Shown one piece after another: positions 52,281-60,244 of a stretch of 64,000 bases of DNA. The translations under genes and the position numbers were made by a program. The stretch lies in contig NZ_VKAB01000021.1 of the NCBI RefSeq assembly GCF_009769385.1, positions 62,001 to 126,000 on the forward strand, in the 5' to 3' direction. The notes below the pieces were generated by a model that was not told the origin of the DNA, did not search any database, and worked only from the letters and a program-made list of their open reading frames with translations. This DNA comes from Saccharothrix deserti (lineage in GTDB: Bacteria; Actinomycetota; Actinomycetes; Mycobacteriales; Pseudonocardiaceae). Position 1 is the stretch's first letter. The number at the start of each line of letters is the position of its first letter.

Positions 52281-53168
52281 ATGGGGATTCTTGACGGCAA
52301 AGCAGTGGTGATCACCGGAGCGGGACGTGGCCTCGGCGAGGCCTACGCGATGCACGCGGCGCAGGCCGGAGCGGCGGTCGTGGTCAACGACGTCGACGCT
52401 GACCTGGCCGAACAGGTCGCCGAGCACATCCGGGGGTACGGCGGACGCGCGGTGGCGAGCACGCACACCGTGGCGGACCCGAGCGAGGCCGAGAAGATCG
52501 TGGGAATGTGCGTGACGGAGTTCGGCCGGGTGGACGGCCTGGTCAACAACGCCGGGCTCAACTACGAGACCCTGCCGTGGGAGGACGAACCGGAATCGAT
52601 CCGGAGGATCGTCGAGGTCAACCTCCTGGGAGTCATATACACCGGAATGGCCGCGATGCGCGCGATGCGCGAGCAGGGCTCCGGCTCGATCGTGAACATT
52701 TCGTCCGGGGCGTTTCTCGGCCAGCGCAAACTCGCCACCTACTCGGCCACCAAGGGCGCGGTGGCGTCGCTCAGTTCGTCGTGGGCCCTGGACCTGGAAG
52801 GGGAGAACATCCGGGTCAACGCCGTCTGCCCGGTCGCGCACACCAGAATGGTGTGGAAGTCGGAGCGCTCGCTGCGGGCCATCCCCGCCGACCGCACCCC
52901 CGGCAAAGTCGCACCGCTCGTGCTGTTCCTGCTCAGCGACGCCGCGGACGGGATCACCGGCCAGATCGTCCGGTGCAACGGCCGGCAGCTGCACCTGGTC
53001 GGGCACCCGTACTTCAAGCAGCCGATCCTGGAGAGCGACACCTGGGACACCACGTCGGTGAAGCGCGCGTTCGACGGCGTCCTCCAAGCCCACCTGGAAC
53101 CGTTCGGCCTGGAAAAGCGCATGCCGCCGCGGCTGCGCGAACTGGTGGAGCCGAGCCAGACGGCTTGA
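52281..53168 (+). CDS. Short-chain dehydrogenase/reductase
   Basis: A 295-residue classical SDR, NAD(P)-dependent. The cofactor motif is TGAGRGLGEAYA near residue 12, NNAG near 90, and the catalytic serine and YSATKGAVASL near 158 with tyrosine and lysine in place. The C-terminal ~60 residues (GHPYFKQPILESDTWDTTSV; QAHLEPFGLEKRMPPRLREL) extend the core, as in SDRs of the hydroxyacyl/17-beta type. ND after the glycine motif (VVVNDVDADLAEQV) suggests NAD+ preference. The 200 bp upstream hold no other gene. The substrate is unknown. Confidence 0.9.
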   Translation: MGILDGKAVVITGAGRGLGEAYAMHAAQAGAAVVVNDVDADLAEQVAEHIRGYGGRAVASTHTVADPSEAEKIVGMCVTEFGRVDGLVNNAGLNYETLPWEDEPESIRRIVEVNLLGVIYTGMAAMRAMREQGSGSIVNISSGAFLGQRKLATYSATKGAVASLSSSWALDLEGENIRVNAVCPVAHTRMVWKSERSLRAIPADRTPGKVAPLVLFLLSDAADGITGQIVRCNGRQLHLVGHPYFKQPILESDTWDTTSVKRAFDGVLQAHLEPFGLEKRMPPRLRELVEPSQTA

Positions 53169-53290
53169 GTCGGTGGATCGAAGTGTCGCCAGGTCGAGCC
53201 GAGCTGGTGGCACTTTGTCCATGGATTCCCCACCGGTCACTCCTTCGGGTGATCGCTAAATCGTCGTACCCCCCTGACACGATGCTGGTC

Positions 53291-54262
53291 ATGAGCGCAC
53301 GCACTCCTCGTGTCACGGACTGGCGGCTGGTGGTGCAGTCGCGGCTGGACCGCGTCCGGGCCGATCTGGCGGCGCTCGGACCGCCGGATCCGCTCGACCT
53401 GGAGAGCCGGCAGTGGCGCGCGGTGGCGGAGCAGGAGGCCGCCGTCGTCGAGGACATGATCACGCGCACCGAATCGCGGTGGCGCACGGTGGCCTCGTGG
53501 TGGTCCGGCTGGCACATCGAACGGGCCTGGCGGTCCGTCCACGAAGCCGAGATCGCGGTGGTGGCCGCCGGCAACGGGTTCCTCGGGCGGTTACCCGGGT
53601 TGAAGGCACGCGTCGCCGAGAACCTCGACGAGCACGACCCGAGGCGCGTAGCGCTGGAGGAGATGCGGCCCGGCGAGCACCCGCTGTCGGTGGAACGGGA
53701 ACTCGTGGTCGACGCGTTGCGGGCGGCGTTCGACGCGTCCGACTTCGCCCACGCCGGGTCGCGGGCGCTGCGGAACAAGCTGATCGCCACGTCGGTGGTG
53801 CTGTTCGTGGTCAACACCGTGCTGGGCGTCGTGGGGCTGGTCAAACCCGGCCTGATCCCGATGTGCGTGAGCTCGGAGAAGCTGCCCACGGTGTGCCCGT
53901 CGGGCAAGACCGCGGCCGGGGCGGACGTCTGGCTGATCCAGGTGCTGGGTGCGTTCGGTGCGGTGCTGTCGGCGGTCGTGCTGCTCCTGCGGCGGCGTCC
54001 CAGCCTCTCGCCGTACGTGATGGTCGGCTACCAGGCCCTGATCAAGGTGCTGCTGGGCGCCGCGTTGGCGGTGGTCGGCATCCTGGCCCTCGGCGCCGGC
54101 GTGACGACCGGCCTCATCGGCGTGGCGTCCCAGGCGGCCCTGCTGCTCTGGGCCGTGATCCTGGGTTACGGCCAGCAGATCGCGACCCGCCTGCTGGACA
54201 GCTACACGGACCGCGTGATGGACCAGGCGCGCCCACTGCCCAGGCTGGAGAGCCAGCGGTAG
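53291..54262 (+). CDS. Hypothetical membrane protein
   Basis: A 323-residue protein. The first ~175 residues are soluble and helical with many charged residues (RLDRVRADLAALGPPDPLDL; SWWSGWHIERAWRSVHEAEI; LKARVAENLDEHDPRRVALE). Four membrane helices follow (LIATSVVLFVVNTVLGVVGL; IQVLGAFGAVLSAVVLLL; LLGAALAVVGILALGAG; SQAALLLWAVILGYG). The ATG at 53291 follows CACGAT by 7 bases, like several leaderless genes here; ATG 53282 is an alternative. I do not recognise the family. Two cysteines between helices 1 and 2 (PMCVSSEKLPTVCPSG) could form an outside disulfide. Confidence 0.72.
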   Translation: MSARTPRVTDWRLVVQSRLDRVRADLAALGPPDPLDLESRQWRAVAEQEAAVVEDMITRTESRWRTVASWWSGWHIERAWRSVHEAEIAVVAAGNGFLGRLPGLKARVAENLDEHDPRRVALEEMRPGEHPLSVERELVVDALRAAFDASDFAHAGSRALRNKLIATSVVLFVVNTVLGVVGLVKPGLIPMCVSSEKLPTVCPSGKTAAGADVWLIQVLGAFGAVLSAVVLLLRRRPSLSPYVMVGYQALIKVLLGAALAVVGILALGAGVTTGLIGVASQAALLLWAVILGYGQQIATRLLDSYTDRVMDQARPLPRLESQR

Positions 54263-54263
54263 C

Positions 54264-55103
54264 TCACCGCCGCGAGCGGAGCGTGGAGATGACGTCCTGG
54301 TCCCACCGGTGCGTGCGGATCAGGCGGTACCGCTCGGCCGCGACCCACATGTACGCCTCGGTCTCCGTGCGGTCGCCCACCAGCTCGGCCTGCCGGAGCA
54401 TCTCCACCACCGGCTCGTACTCCTCGGCGTACCACCGCTTGGCGATCGTCGCCCGGTCCAGGAACGCGCCCTCGTCCTGCATCAACCGGAAACCCCAAGC
54501 CTCCACGTGCTCGCCCAACTCGGCGTAGTCCCACGGGTCCGACAGCAGCACCGCCGCCCGCGCCTGCCCGCTCAACGGCACCCGCTCCAGGAACAGCCGC
54601 CGGTAGTCCTTCACGATCAGGTCCCCGCGGTGCCGGATCCCGTGCGCCGCGATCCGCGTCACGACCTCCGTCACGTACGCGTCGATCACCTCCAGCCCCA
54701 ACGCGTGCGCGACCGACACCCGGTGGTGCCCGTCCTGCACGAAGTGCAGGTCACCCACCCGGTACACCTCGATGGGCGGCACCGCCTCGCCCCGCCGCTG
54801 CGCCAGCGCCAACCGCTGCCACCGCTCCCGCACCCGCGCCGACGTCGGCCGGAACCGGCGGTCGAAGTCGCGGGTCCGGTCCACGCTGCCGACGATCGAG
54901 TCGAGCCTGATCGTCTGCAGCCCCAACCGCCGCTCGCTGAGCATCCCCAGCGACTCCACCACCTCGTGGAACGGCAGCATGATGTTCACGTCGTCCGGCT
55001 CACGGCGCAGCCACGCCGCCAACCGCGACATCACCTGGCGACGGCGGGCGCGCAGGAAGTCGTTCTCCGCGTCGGCCTGCGGAAAACCGGTGTCACGGCG
55101 CAC
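54264..55103 (-). CDS. ParB-nuclease-domain-like protein
   Basis: A 279-residue protein. RDFDRRFRPTSARVRERWQR near residue 78 is followed by PIEVYRVGDLHFVQDGHHRV and SVAHALGLEVIDAYVTEV near 110-145. The last two form the ParB/Srx fold core, where V/IxDGHHR is the family motif. There is no ParB-type helix-turn-helix, so it is unlikely to be a chromosome segregation protein; members of this fold act as nucleases, sulfiredoxins or CTP-dependent switches. It overlaps the upstream phosphoesterase gene by 11 bp. Function is unknown. Confidence 0.8.
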   Translation of the reverse strand: MRRDTGFPQADAENDFLRARRRQVMSRLAAWLRREPDDVNIMLPFHEVVESLGMLSERRLGLQTIRLDSIVGSVDRTRDFDRRFRPTSARVRERWQRLALAQRRGEAVPPIEVYRVGDLHFVQDGHHRVSVAHALGLEVIDAYVTEVVTRIAAHGIRHRGDLIVKDYRRLFLERVPLSGQARAAVLLSDPWDYAELGEHVEAWGFRLMQDEGAFLDRATIAKRWYAEEYEPVVEMLRQAELVGDRTETEAYMWVAAERYRLIRTHRWDQDVISTLRSRR

Positions 55104-55818
55104 GGCGCTCCTCCTGTCCGAACCCGAGCCCGGAGCCGAACCCCGAGCCGGAGCCGGCCGCGGACCCGACCGGGATGTCCAACACCTTGTAACCCACCAC
55201 GTTCACCACGCGGGTCGAGTCGAGCGTGCGGTCCTCCTTCAGGACACCGTGCGGGTGGATGTGCCCGTGCAGCATGAGCGGGGGCCGCAACCGCCGCACG
55301 GCGTCGTGCAGGCACGCGAACCCCCGGTGCGGCGGATCGGGCTCGTCACCGCAGTCCAGCGGCGGCGAGTGGGTCAGCAGCACGTCCACCCCGCGCCCGT
55401 CGCGTAACCGCCGCCACTGCGCGGTCCGCAGCACCCGCCGCAGCCGCCGCGCCTGCTGCCGCTCGGTCCACTGGTTCGGCCCACCGCTGTACCGGATCGA
55501 TCCACCGAGACCCGCGATCCGCAGCCCGGCGACGTCCACCACCCGCTCGTCCGCGTTCACCCCGCCCGCCGGACCGGGCCAGCGCGCCGGGATGCCGGCC
55601 TTGGTCCACAGCCCTCGGACGTTCGAGTACCCGGTCAGGTCCGCGTCGTGGTTGCCCGGCACGAACACGCAAGGCCGGTCCAGCGCGTTCGCCAGGAACT
55701 CCAGGTAGTCGAACGGCAAGTCCCCGGCCGCGACGATCAGGTCCACGTCGTGCCGGCGCACCTGTTCGGTCCACAACCGCTCGACCACCTCGTCCGCCAC
55801 CGCGAGCACCTTGGGCAT
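55093..55818 (-). CDS. Metallophosphoesterase family protein
   Basis: A 241-residue calcineurin-like phosphoesterase. The metal motifs are AAGDLPFDYLEFL near residue 30, FVPGNHDADL near 53, LTHSPPLDCGDEPD near 148 and MLHGHIHPHG near 180. The first motif (DxH near the N-terminus, usually ISDxHG) is altered: the protein opens MPKVLAVADEVVERLW with AD-E in its place, so the first metal site may be reshaped. The C-terminal tail is Gly/Ser-rich (GSAAGSGSGFGSGLGFG). It is co-transcribed with the ParB-like gene downstream. The substrate is unknown. Confidence 0.85.
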   Translation of the reverse strand: MPKVLAVADEVVERLWTEQVRRHDVDLIVAAGDLPFDYLEFLANALDRPCVFVPGNHDADLTGYSNVRGLWTKAGIPARWPGPAGGVNADERVVDVAGLRIAGLGGSIRYSGGPNQWTERQQARRLRRVLRTAQWRRLRDGRGVDVLLTHSPPLDCGDEPDPPHRGFACLHDAVRRLRPPLMLHGHIHPHGVLKEDRTLDSTRVVNVVGYKVLDIPVGSAAGSGSGFGSGLGFGQEERRAP

Positions 55819-55912
55819 CCACCGAGCCTAGGCGCTGCCGCCGTCGGCGACACCTCGCCGGTGAAAGGGTGAAAACCGGCCTCCTCCTACTGCCGCACAA
55901 GGGAAATCGGGC

Positions 55913-55918
55913 TAGCGT
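55913..55918 (+). promoter_or_regulatory. -10 hexamer for the leaderless DUF2332 gene
   Basis: TAGCGT lies 7 bases before the GTG at 55926 and sets the start; no ribosome binding site is present. Confidence 0.5.
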
Positions 55919-55925
55919 CACGGGT

Positions 55926-57011
55926 GTGCTCGCCGAGTTGTTCCTCGATGCGTCCCGCGCCTGCCAGACCCACAGCCCGCTCACCCACACCCTCCTGGTG
56001 TCGGCGGCGGACGACTTGGCGCGCGGCGGCATCACCGCGCGGGTGATGGCGGGCGCCGAGTGCGACCGCAAGGGCACCGTGCCCGGCCTCCGGTTCGCGG
56101 GCGCCCTGCACCGGCTGGTCCTGGAAGGCCGCGTGCCGACCCTCGCCAAGCACTACCCGACGGCGGGCGGCAAACCCGACCTCGACACCCTGTGGGACGA
56201 CGCGCTGACCGTGCTGCACGAGCACACCGACGAACTCCACAACCTGATCGCGACCACGGTCGTGCAGACGAACGAGCCGGGCCGCAGCGCGCCCCTGTTC
56301 GGCGGCCTCCAGACCGCCACCCACCTGGCCGCGACCGAGGCCGGCCGCCGCGCCACGTTCCCGATCCGCCTGCTGGAGGTCGGCGCGTCCGGCGGCCTGA
56401 ACCTCCGGCCGCACCGCATCGCCTACGACGTCGACGGCGAGAAATTCGGTGACGTGGGCAGCCCGTTCACCCTCGACCCGCAGTGGACCGGCAGGCCGTC
56501 CGTCGACATCAGCCACAACCTGCGCCTGGTCCGGCGGGCAGGCTGCGACCTCAACCCGGTGGACGTGACGAGGGAGAGCGGGCGGCTGCACCTGGCGTCG
56601 TTCGTGTGGGGCGACCAGCCGGCCCGCTTCGCCCGGCTCCAGGAAGCCCTGGAGCTGGCCCAACTCGACCCGGTCCCGGTGCAGCGGGCGACCGGCCCGG
56701 AGTGGCTGGCCGACCAGCTGGCACGCCCGGAACGCGACGTGCTGACCGTCGTCTGGCACTCGGTGGTGTGGCAGTACGTGTCACCGGCCGACCGCGCCAT
56801 GGGCCGCGCGATCCTCGCCGACGCCGCCGCGCGCGCCACCCGGATGGCGCCGTTGGCGCTGCTGGTCTTCGAGCCCCGGCGCACGCACACGGCCGGCAAG
56901 TACGAGTTCCAGCTCCTGCTCAAGCTGTGGCCGGCGGGCATCTCGCTCCGCCTGGGCACCGGCGTGGGCCACGGCATCCCGTTCACCTGGGACACCCAAC
57001 CCTGGAATTGA
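55926..57011 (+). CDS. DUF2332 family protein (first paralog)
   Basis: A 361-residue protein of the DUF2332 family, unknown function. The glycine motif LLEVGASGGLNLRPHRIAYD near residue 140 resembles a methyltransferase SAM loop, followed by RLVRRAGCDLNPVDVT, LASFVWGDQPARFARLQEAL near 220 and VLTVVWHSVVWQYV near 270. The GTG at 55926 is set by TAGCGT 7 bases upstream; GTG 55869 would add an unconserved stretch. A second DUF2332 gene of the same length lies at 59145. A family 1 derivative lies just after the stop. Confidence 0.85.
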   Translation: MLAELFLDASRACQTHSPLTHTLLVSAADDLARGGITARVMAGAECDRKGTVPGLRFAGALHRLVLEGRVPTLAKHYPTAGGKPDLDTLWDDALTVLHEHTDELHNLIATTVVQTNEPGRSAPLFGGLQTATHLAATEAGRRATFPIRLLEVGASGGLNLRPHRIAYDVDGEKFGDVGSPFTLDPQWTGRPSVDISHNLRLVRRAGCDLNPVDVTRESGRLHLASFVWGDQPARFARLQEALELAQLDPVPVQRATGPEWLADQLARPERDVLTVVWHSVVWQYVSPADRAMGRAILADAAARATRMAPLALLVFEPRRTHTAGKYEFQLLLKLWPAGISLRLGTGVGHGIPFTWDTQPWN

Positions 57012-57031
57012 GTTGGATTGCCGCTGTATTT

Positions 57032-57130
57032 GATGGCCGCTGCTCCGCAGACGGCGGCTCGGTCGCCCGGGAGGTCGACCGCTCGCGGCGGTGGTCCCGT
57101 GACCGGCGGAGCAGCGGCCATCCAACACAG
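57032..57130. repeat. Family 1 derivative 1e, outer arms only
   Basis: GATGGCCGCTGCTCCGC (57032-57048) and GCGGAGCAGCGGCCATC (57106-57122) are perfect 17-bp inverted arms. Between them lie GCTCGGTCGCCCGGGAGGTC-like family 1 flank sequence, but the TTTTCC...GGAAAA core is absent. It ends with CATCCAACACAG, as do copies 1c and 1f. Confidence 0.8.
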
Positions 57131-57132
57131 GC

Positions 57133-57228
57133 CTAGTGACCATTGGCGATCAGCAGGGTCACCGTGGCGAGCCAGCCGATCAGGAAGGTGAGGATCCAGA
57201 ACCGCAGGTTGGTGAACATTCTGGTCAT
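57133..57228 (-). CDS. 31-residue single-helix membrane peptide downstream of corA
   Basis: An ATG at 57228 opens MTRMFTNLRFWILTFLIGWL, ending ATVTLLIANGH: a basic N-terminus and one hydrophobic helix. It lies 36 bp after the corA stop on the same strand, with GGGA upstream as a weak ribosome site. Codon use is high-GC in the third position. Small membrane peptides often associate with transporters; a role with CorA is conjecture. Confidence 0.5.
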   Translation of the reverse strand: MTRMFTNLRFWILTFLIGWLATVTLLIANGH

Positions 57229-57264
57229 GTCGGAACATCCCGTCGCAGGAAGGGGAAGGGGGAC

Positions 57265-58338
57265 TCAGAGCCACTGGTTGCGACGGAATATTCGGTACAG
57301 GGTGAGGCAGACCACGAGGATCACGGCGATCACCATGGGGTAGCCGTAACGCCATTGCAGCTCCGGCATGTGCTCGAAGTTCATGCCGTACACGCCGACC
57401 ACCATGGTCGGCACGGAGATGATCGCCACCCACGCGGCGAGCTTGCGCATGTCCGAGTTCTGCTGGAGCGTGATCTTCGCCAGCACGGCGTTGACCAGCG
57501 TGGTCAGCAACTCGTCGAAGTTGATCACGCGCTCGGACACCTCGGTGAGGTGGTCGTCGACGTCGCGGAAGTACGAGCGCACCTGCTCGGGGATCAGCGG
57601 CGTGTAGCCCTCCGCCAACCGCCGCAGCGGCACGGCCAGCGGCATCACCGCCCGGCGCAGCTCCAGCACCTCGCGCTTCATCAGGTAGATCTGGTCGGCG
57701 CTGATCCGGCTGCGCGGCTGGAAGACCAGCGCCTCCATCTGGTCGATGTCCTCCTCGATGTGATCGGTCACGTCGAGGTAGTTGTCGACCACGTGGTCGG
57801 CGATCGAGTACAGCACCGCCGCCGGCCCGGTCAGCCGCTCCGGCTCCTCCTCCAGCTCACGGCGCACCGCCGCCAGCCCCGAGTGGTTGCCGTGCCGCAC
57901 CGTCACCACGAAGTCCCGCCCCAGGAACACCATGATCTCGCCGCTCTCGACGATCTCGTTGGCCGTGTCCGGCGAGGAGTTCTGGATGTACCGCACGGTC
58001 TTGAGCACCATGAACAACGTGTGGTCGTAGCGCTCCAGCTTCGGCCGCTGGTGCGCGTGCACGGCGTCCTCGACGGCCAGCTCGTGCAACCCGAACGTGT
58101 CCGCGACGCCCTGGATCTGCTCCTCGTCCGGCTCGTGCAGCCCGATCCAGACGAAACCCTCGCCGCGCTTGCGCACCTCTTCGACCGCGTCGGTGTGCGA
58201 CCACCGTCCGGGCAGGCGCTTGCCGTCGACGTAGACGCCGCAGTCGACCACGTACGCGGACAGCGGCACGGGGACGGGCACGGAGGGGCGGTCCTGCGCG
58301 CGGCCTCTCAGGCCGCCGAGCGAGGGCAAGCTGGGCAC
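57265..58338 (-). CDS. corA: CorA-family magnesium/cobalt transporter
   Basis: A 357-residue CorA channel. A large N-terminal cytoplasmic domain (WIGLHEPDEEQIQGVADTF; VEDAVHAHQRPKLERYDHTL) leads to two C-terminal helices. The selectivity motif GMN is in VVGVYGMNFEHMPELQWRYG near residue 300, and the final helix ends with a basic tail (LYRIFRRNQWL). GTG 58338 is chosen for AGGAGG 6 bases upstream; an ATG 48 bp earlier lacks it. It corresponds in position to Rv1239c, next to sugABC in mycobacteria. A 22-codon ORF precedes it and may control it. Confidence 0.94.
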   Translation of the reverse strand: MPSLPSLGGLRGRAQDRPSVPVPVPLSAYVVDCGVYVDGKRLPGRWSHTDAVEEVRKRGEGFVWIGLHEPDEEQIQGVADTFGLHELAVEDAVHAHQRPKLERYDHTLFMVLKTVRYIQNSSPDTANEIVESGEIMVFLGRDFVVTVRHGNHSGLAAVRRELEEEPERLTGPAAVLYSIADHVVDNYLDVTDHIEEDIDQMEALVFQPRSRISADQIYLMKREVLELRRAVMPLAVPLRRLAEGYTPLIPEQVRSYFRDVDDHLTEVSERVINFDELLTTLVNAVLAKITLQQNSDMRKLAAWVAIISVPTMVVGVYGMNFEHMPELQWRYGYPMVIAVILVVCLTLYRIFRRNQWL

Positions 58339-58409
58339 GAGGGTCCTCCTGGTGGGGGCGTCGACATCGACGAACGACGACGGCACGTCCCCGACCGGTA
58401 CCGCTGGGC

Positions 58410-58478
58410 CTAGCTGTGGAAAGCCGGCTCCCCGATGAGGACGCGCGAGGTACTCGCAGGATGGGGGTCGTTACTCAT
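58410..58478 (-). CDS. 22-codon upstream ORF (possible leader peptide) of corA
   Basis: An ATG at 58478 encodes MSNDPHPASTSRVLIGEPAF, then HS and stop, 71 bp before corA. GGAGGTGAGGA lies 9-19 bases upstream. Three prolines in 22 residues recall mgtL/corL-type leader peptides that sense translation or Mg2+ in enterobacteria, but that mechanism is not shown here. The rest of the 300-bp gap to the MaoC gene holds the divergent promoters and no other gene. Confidence 0.4.
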   Translation of the reverse strand: MSNDPHPASTSRVLIGEPAFHS

Positions 58479-58639
58479 CGGTAGTCCTCACCTCCTCGGG
58501 TCGGCTGTCCGCGGCGGTGTAGTCGCTCACAGACCAGTTGCCGAGGGTACTCCCCCGATGTTCACACTGTCGTCCCGGTCGGAGTGGTCTTCGATCACAC
58601 CCGGTCCGATCACACAGGGACAGCCAACGGAGGCGTGCG

Positions 58640-59143
58640 GTGCAGTTCGGGCGTTACTACGAGGAGTTCGAGGTCGGCGCGGTCTACAAGCACTGGCCCG
58701 GGAAGACGGTCACCGAGTACGACGACCACCTGTTCTGCCTGCTCACGATGAACCACCACCCGCTGCACATGGACGCGCACTACGCGGCGGAGACCACCGA
58801 CTTCGGCAAGAACGTGGTCGTCGGCAACTACGTCTACTCCCTGCTGCTGGGCATGTCCGTGCCCGACGTGTCGGGCAAGGCGATCGCGAACCTCGAGGTC
58901 GAGTCGCTCAAGCACATCAAGCCCACCTTCCACGGCGACACCATCTACGGTGAGACCGAGGTGCTGGACAAGACACCGTCGAAGTCCAAGGAGGACCGCG
59001 GCGTGGTCTACGTCGAGACGCGCGGGTACAAACAGGATGGAACGGTCGTCTGCGTGTTCCGCCGGAAGGTCATGGTGCCCAAGCGCTCCTACGGCGAAGC
59101 TCGCGGCGGTGAGCAGCCGGGTAGGCCCGAACCCAAGGAGTGA
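58640..59143 (+). CDS. MaoC-family hydratase, mesaconyl-CoA hydratase-like
   Basis: A 167-residue single hot-dog protein of the MaoC type. YYEEFEVGAVYKHWPGKTVT is the family N-terminus. The hydratase motif D-x-N-x-x-x-H appears modified as LLTMNHHPLHMDAHYAAETT near residue 42. GNYVYSLLLGMSVPDVSGKA near 75, then LEVESLKHIKPTFHGDTIYG follow. This form resembles mesaconyl-CoA hydratase and related enzymes next to CitE-type lyases. GGAGG lies 7 bases before the GTG at 58640. The candidate partner genes are at 43607 and 45273, so a split ethylmalonyl-CoA pathway is possible but unproven. Confidence 0.85.
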   Translation: MQFGRYYEEFEVGAVYKHWPGKTVTEYDDHLFCLLTMNHHPLHMDAHYAAETTDFGKNVVVGNYVYSLLLGMSVPDVSGKAIANLEVESLKHIKPTFHGDTIYGETEVLDKTPSKSKEDRGVVYVETRGYKQDGTVVCVFRRKVMVPKRSYGEARGGEQPGRPEPKE

Positions 59144-59144
59144 A

Positions 59145-60230
59145 GTGACCTCGCTGGATCTGGTGCGGCAAACACTGGCCGGGTTCGCCCAGCGGGAGGC
59201 GCACGGCGTCTCCCCGCTCTACGAGCACCTGGCCGCCCACGCCGCCGAAGATCCGGAGGTCGCCGGTCTGCTGACCGCCGCCCCGGAGCGGTTCGCGCAC
59301 GCGACCCTGCTCCTGGCGGCGGCGCACCGGCTGCTGCAGGCCGAGCCGTTCCACGAGCTGTCCAACTACTACCCGTCCCTCGGCGGCACGTACGGCGCGG
59401 ACGAGAACACGTGGCCGCTGTTCCGGAGTTTCGTGCTGGAGCGGGCGGACAAGATGCGGGCGCTGATCTCCAGTCGCAGCACGCAAACCAACGAGGTGCG
59501 CCGCGCCGCGCTGCTGTACCCGGCGCTGGCACAGGTCAAGGGACCGGTCGGGCTGCTGGAGGTCGGCTGCTCGGCCGGTCTGCTGCTGGGGCTGGACCAG
59601 TACGGCTACCGCTACCAGACCCAGCAGGCCGGGCAGCTGGTCGCCGGACCGGCGAAGGCGGCGCTCGGGCTGCACTGCTCGTTGGAGCTGGCGCCCGGCG
59701 CGGAGCTGCCGAAGATCCCCAAAACGGTGAAAGTCGCGGCCAAGGTCGGGTTGGACCGGGCGCCCGCCGACCTGACCGACGAGGACACGTACGCGTGGCT
59801 CGAGGCGTGCGTGTGGGCGGACCAGCCGGAGCGGCTGCGGCTGTTCGGCGTGGCCGCGACCGTGCAGCGGAAGTCGCCACCGGAGTTCGTCGTCGGTGAC
59901 GCGGTGGCGGACCTCGGCACGGCCGCCTCACGCGTGCCGGAGGACCTGCCGCTGGTGGTCCTGACCAGCAACGTCCTGCCGTACGTGTCGGGGGAGGAGT
60001 TCGTGCGCGCGTTGCGCGGGCTGAGCCGTCCGGTGTGGTGGTTGAGCCACGAGGCGTACGCGGCGGGCCTGGTCCACGTGCTGCCCGCGCGGGACGACCT
60101 GAGGCCCGGCCCGGACGAGGCCGCGTTCGGTGTGGTGGGGCTGGCCCGGTTCGAGGACGGCGAGCTGCGGTCGGCGCGGGCGCTGGCCAAGACCGCGATG
60201 CACGGCCAGCGGCTCGTCTGGCTCCCCTGA
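59145..60230 (+). CDS. DUF2332 family protein (second paralog)
   Basis: A 361-residue DUF2332 protein, the same length as the paralog at 55926. LLEVGCSAGLLLGLDQYGYR near residue 138 is the glycine motif, YAWLEACVWADQPERLRLFG near 215 matches the VWGDQPARF block of the paralog, and LVVLTSNVLPYVSGEEFVRA near 268 the VVWHSVVWQYVS block. The fold resembles a degenerate SAM methyltransferase. AAGGAG lies 5 bases before the GTG at 59145, just after the MaoC stop, so it is in an operon with MaoC. Function is unknown. Confidence 0.85.
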   Translation: MTSLDLVRQTLAGFAQREAHGVSPLYEHLAAHAAEDPEVAGLLTAAPERFAHATLLLAAAHRLLQAEPFHELSNYYPSLGGTYGADENTWPLFRSFVLERADKMRALISSRSTQTNEVRRAALLYPALAQVKGPVGLLEVGCSAGLLLGLDQYGYRYQTQQAGQLVAGPAKAALGLHCSLELAPGAELPKIPKTVKVAAKVGLDRAPADLTDEDTYAWLEACVWADQPERLRLFGVAATVQRKSPPEFVVGDAVADLGTAASRVPEDLPLVVLTSNVLPYVSGEEFVRALRGLSRPVWWLSHEAYAAGLVHVLPARDDLRPGPDEAAFGVVGLARFEDGELRSARALAKTAMHGQRLVWLP

Positions 60231-60244
60231 TCGGGCGAAGTCGA

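Noticed and set aside
54264-55103. Chromosome partitioning protein ParB
   Set aside because: It has only the ParB/Srx fold, no helix-turn-helix and no parA neighbour, so a segregation role is not supported.
58339-58510. An M-box magnesium riboswitch upstream of corA
   Set aside because: The GAGGTGAGG string resembles one piece of the M-box, but the other conserved loops are not found. A short ORF explains the signal better.
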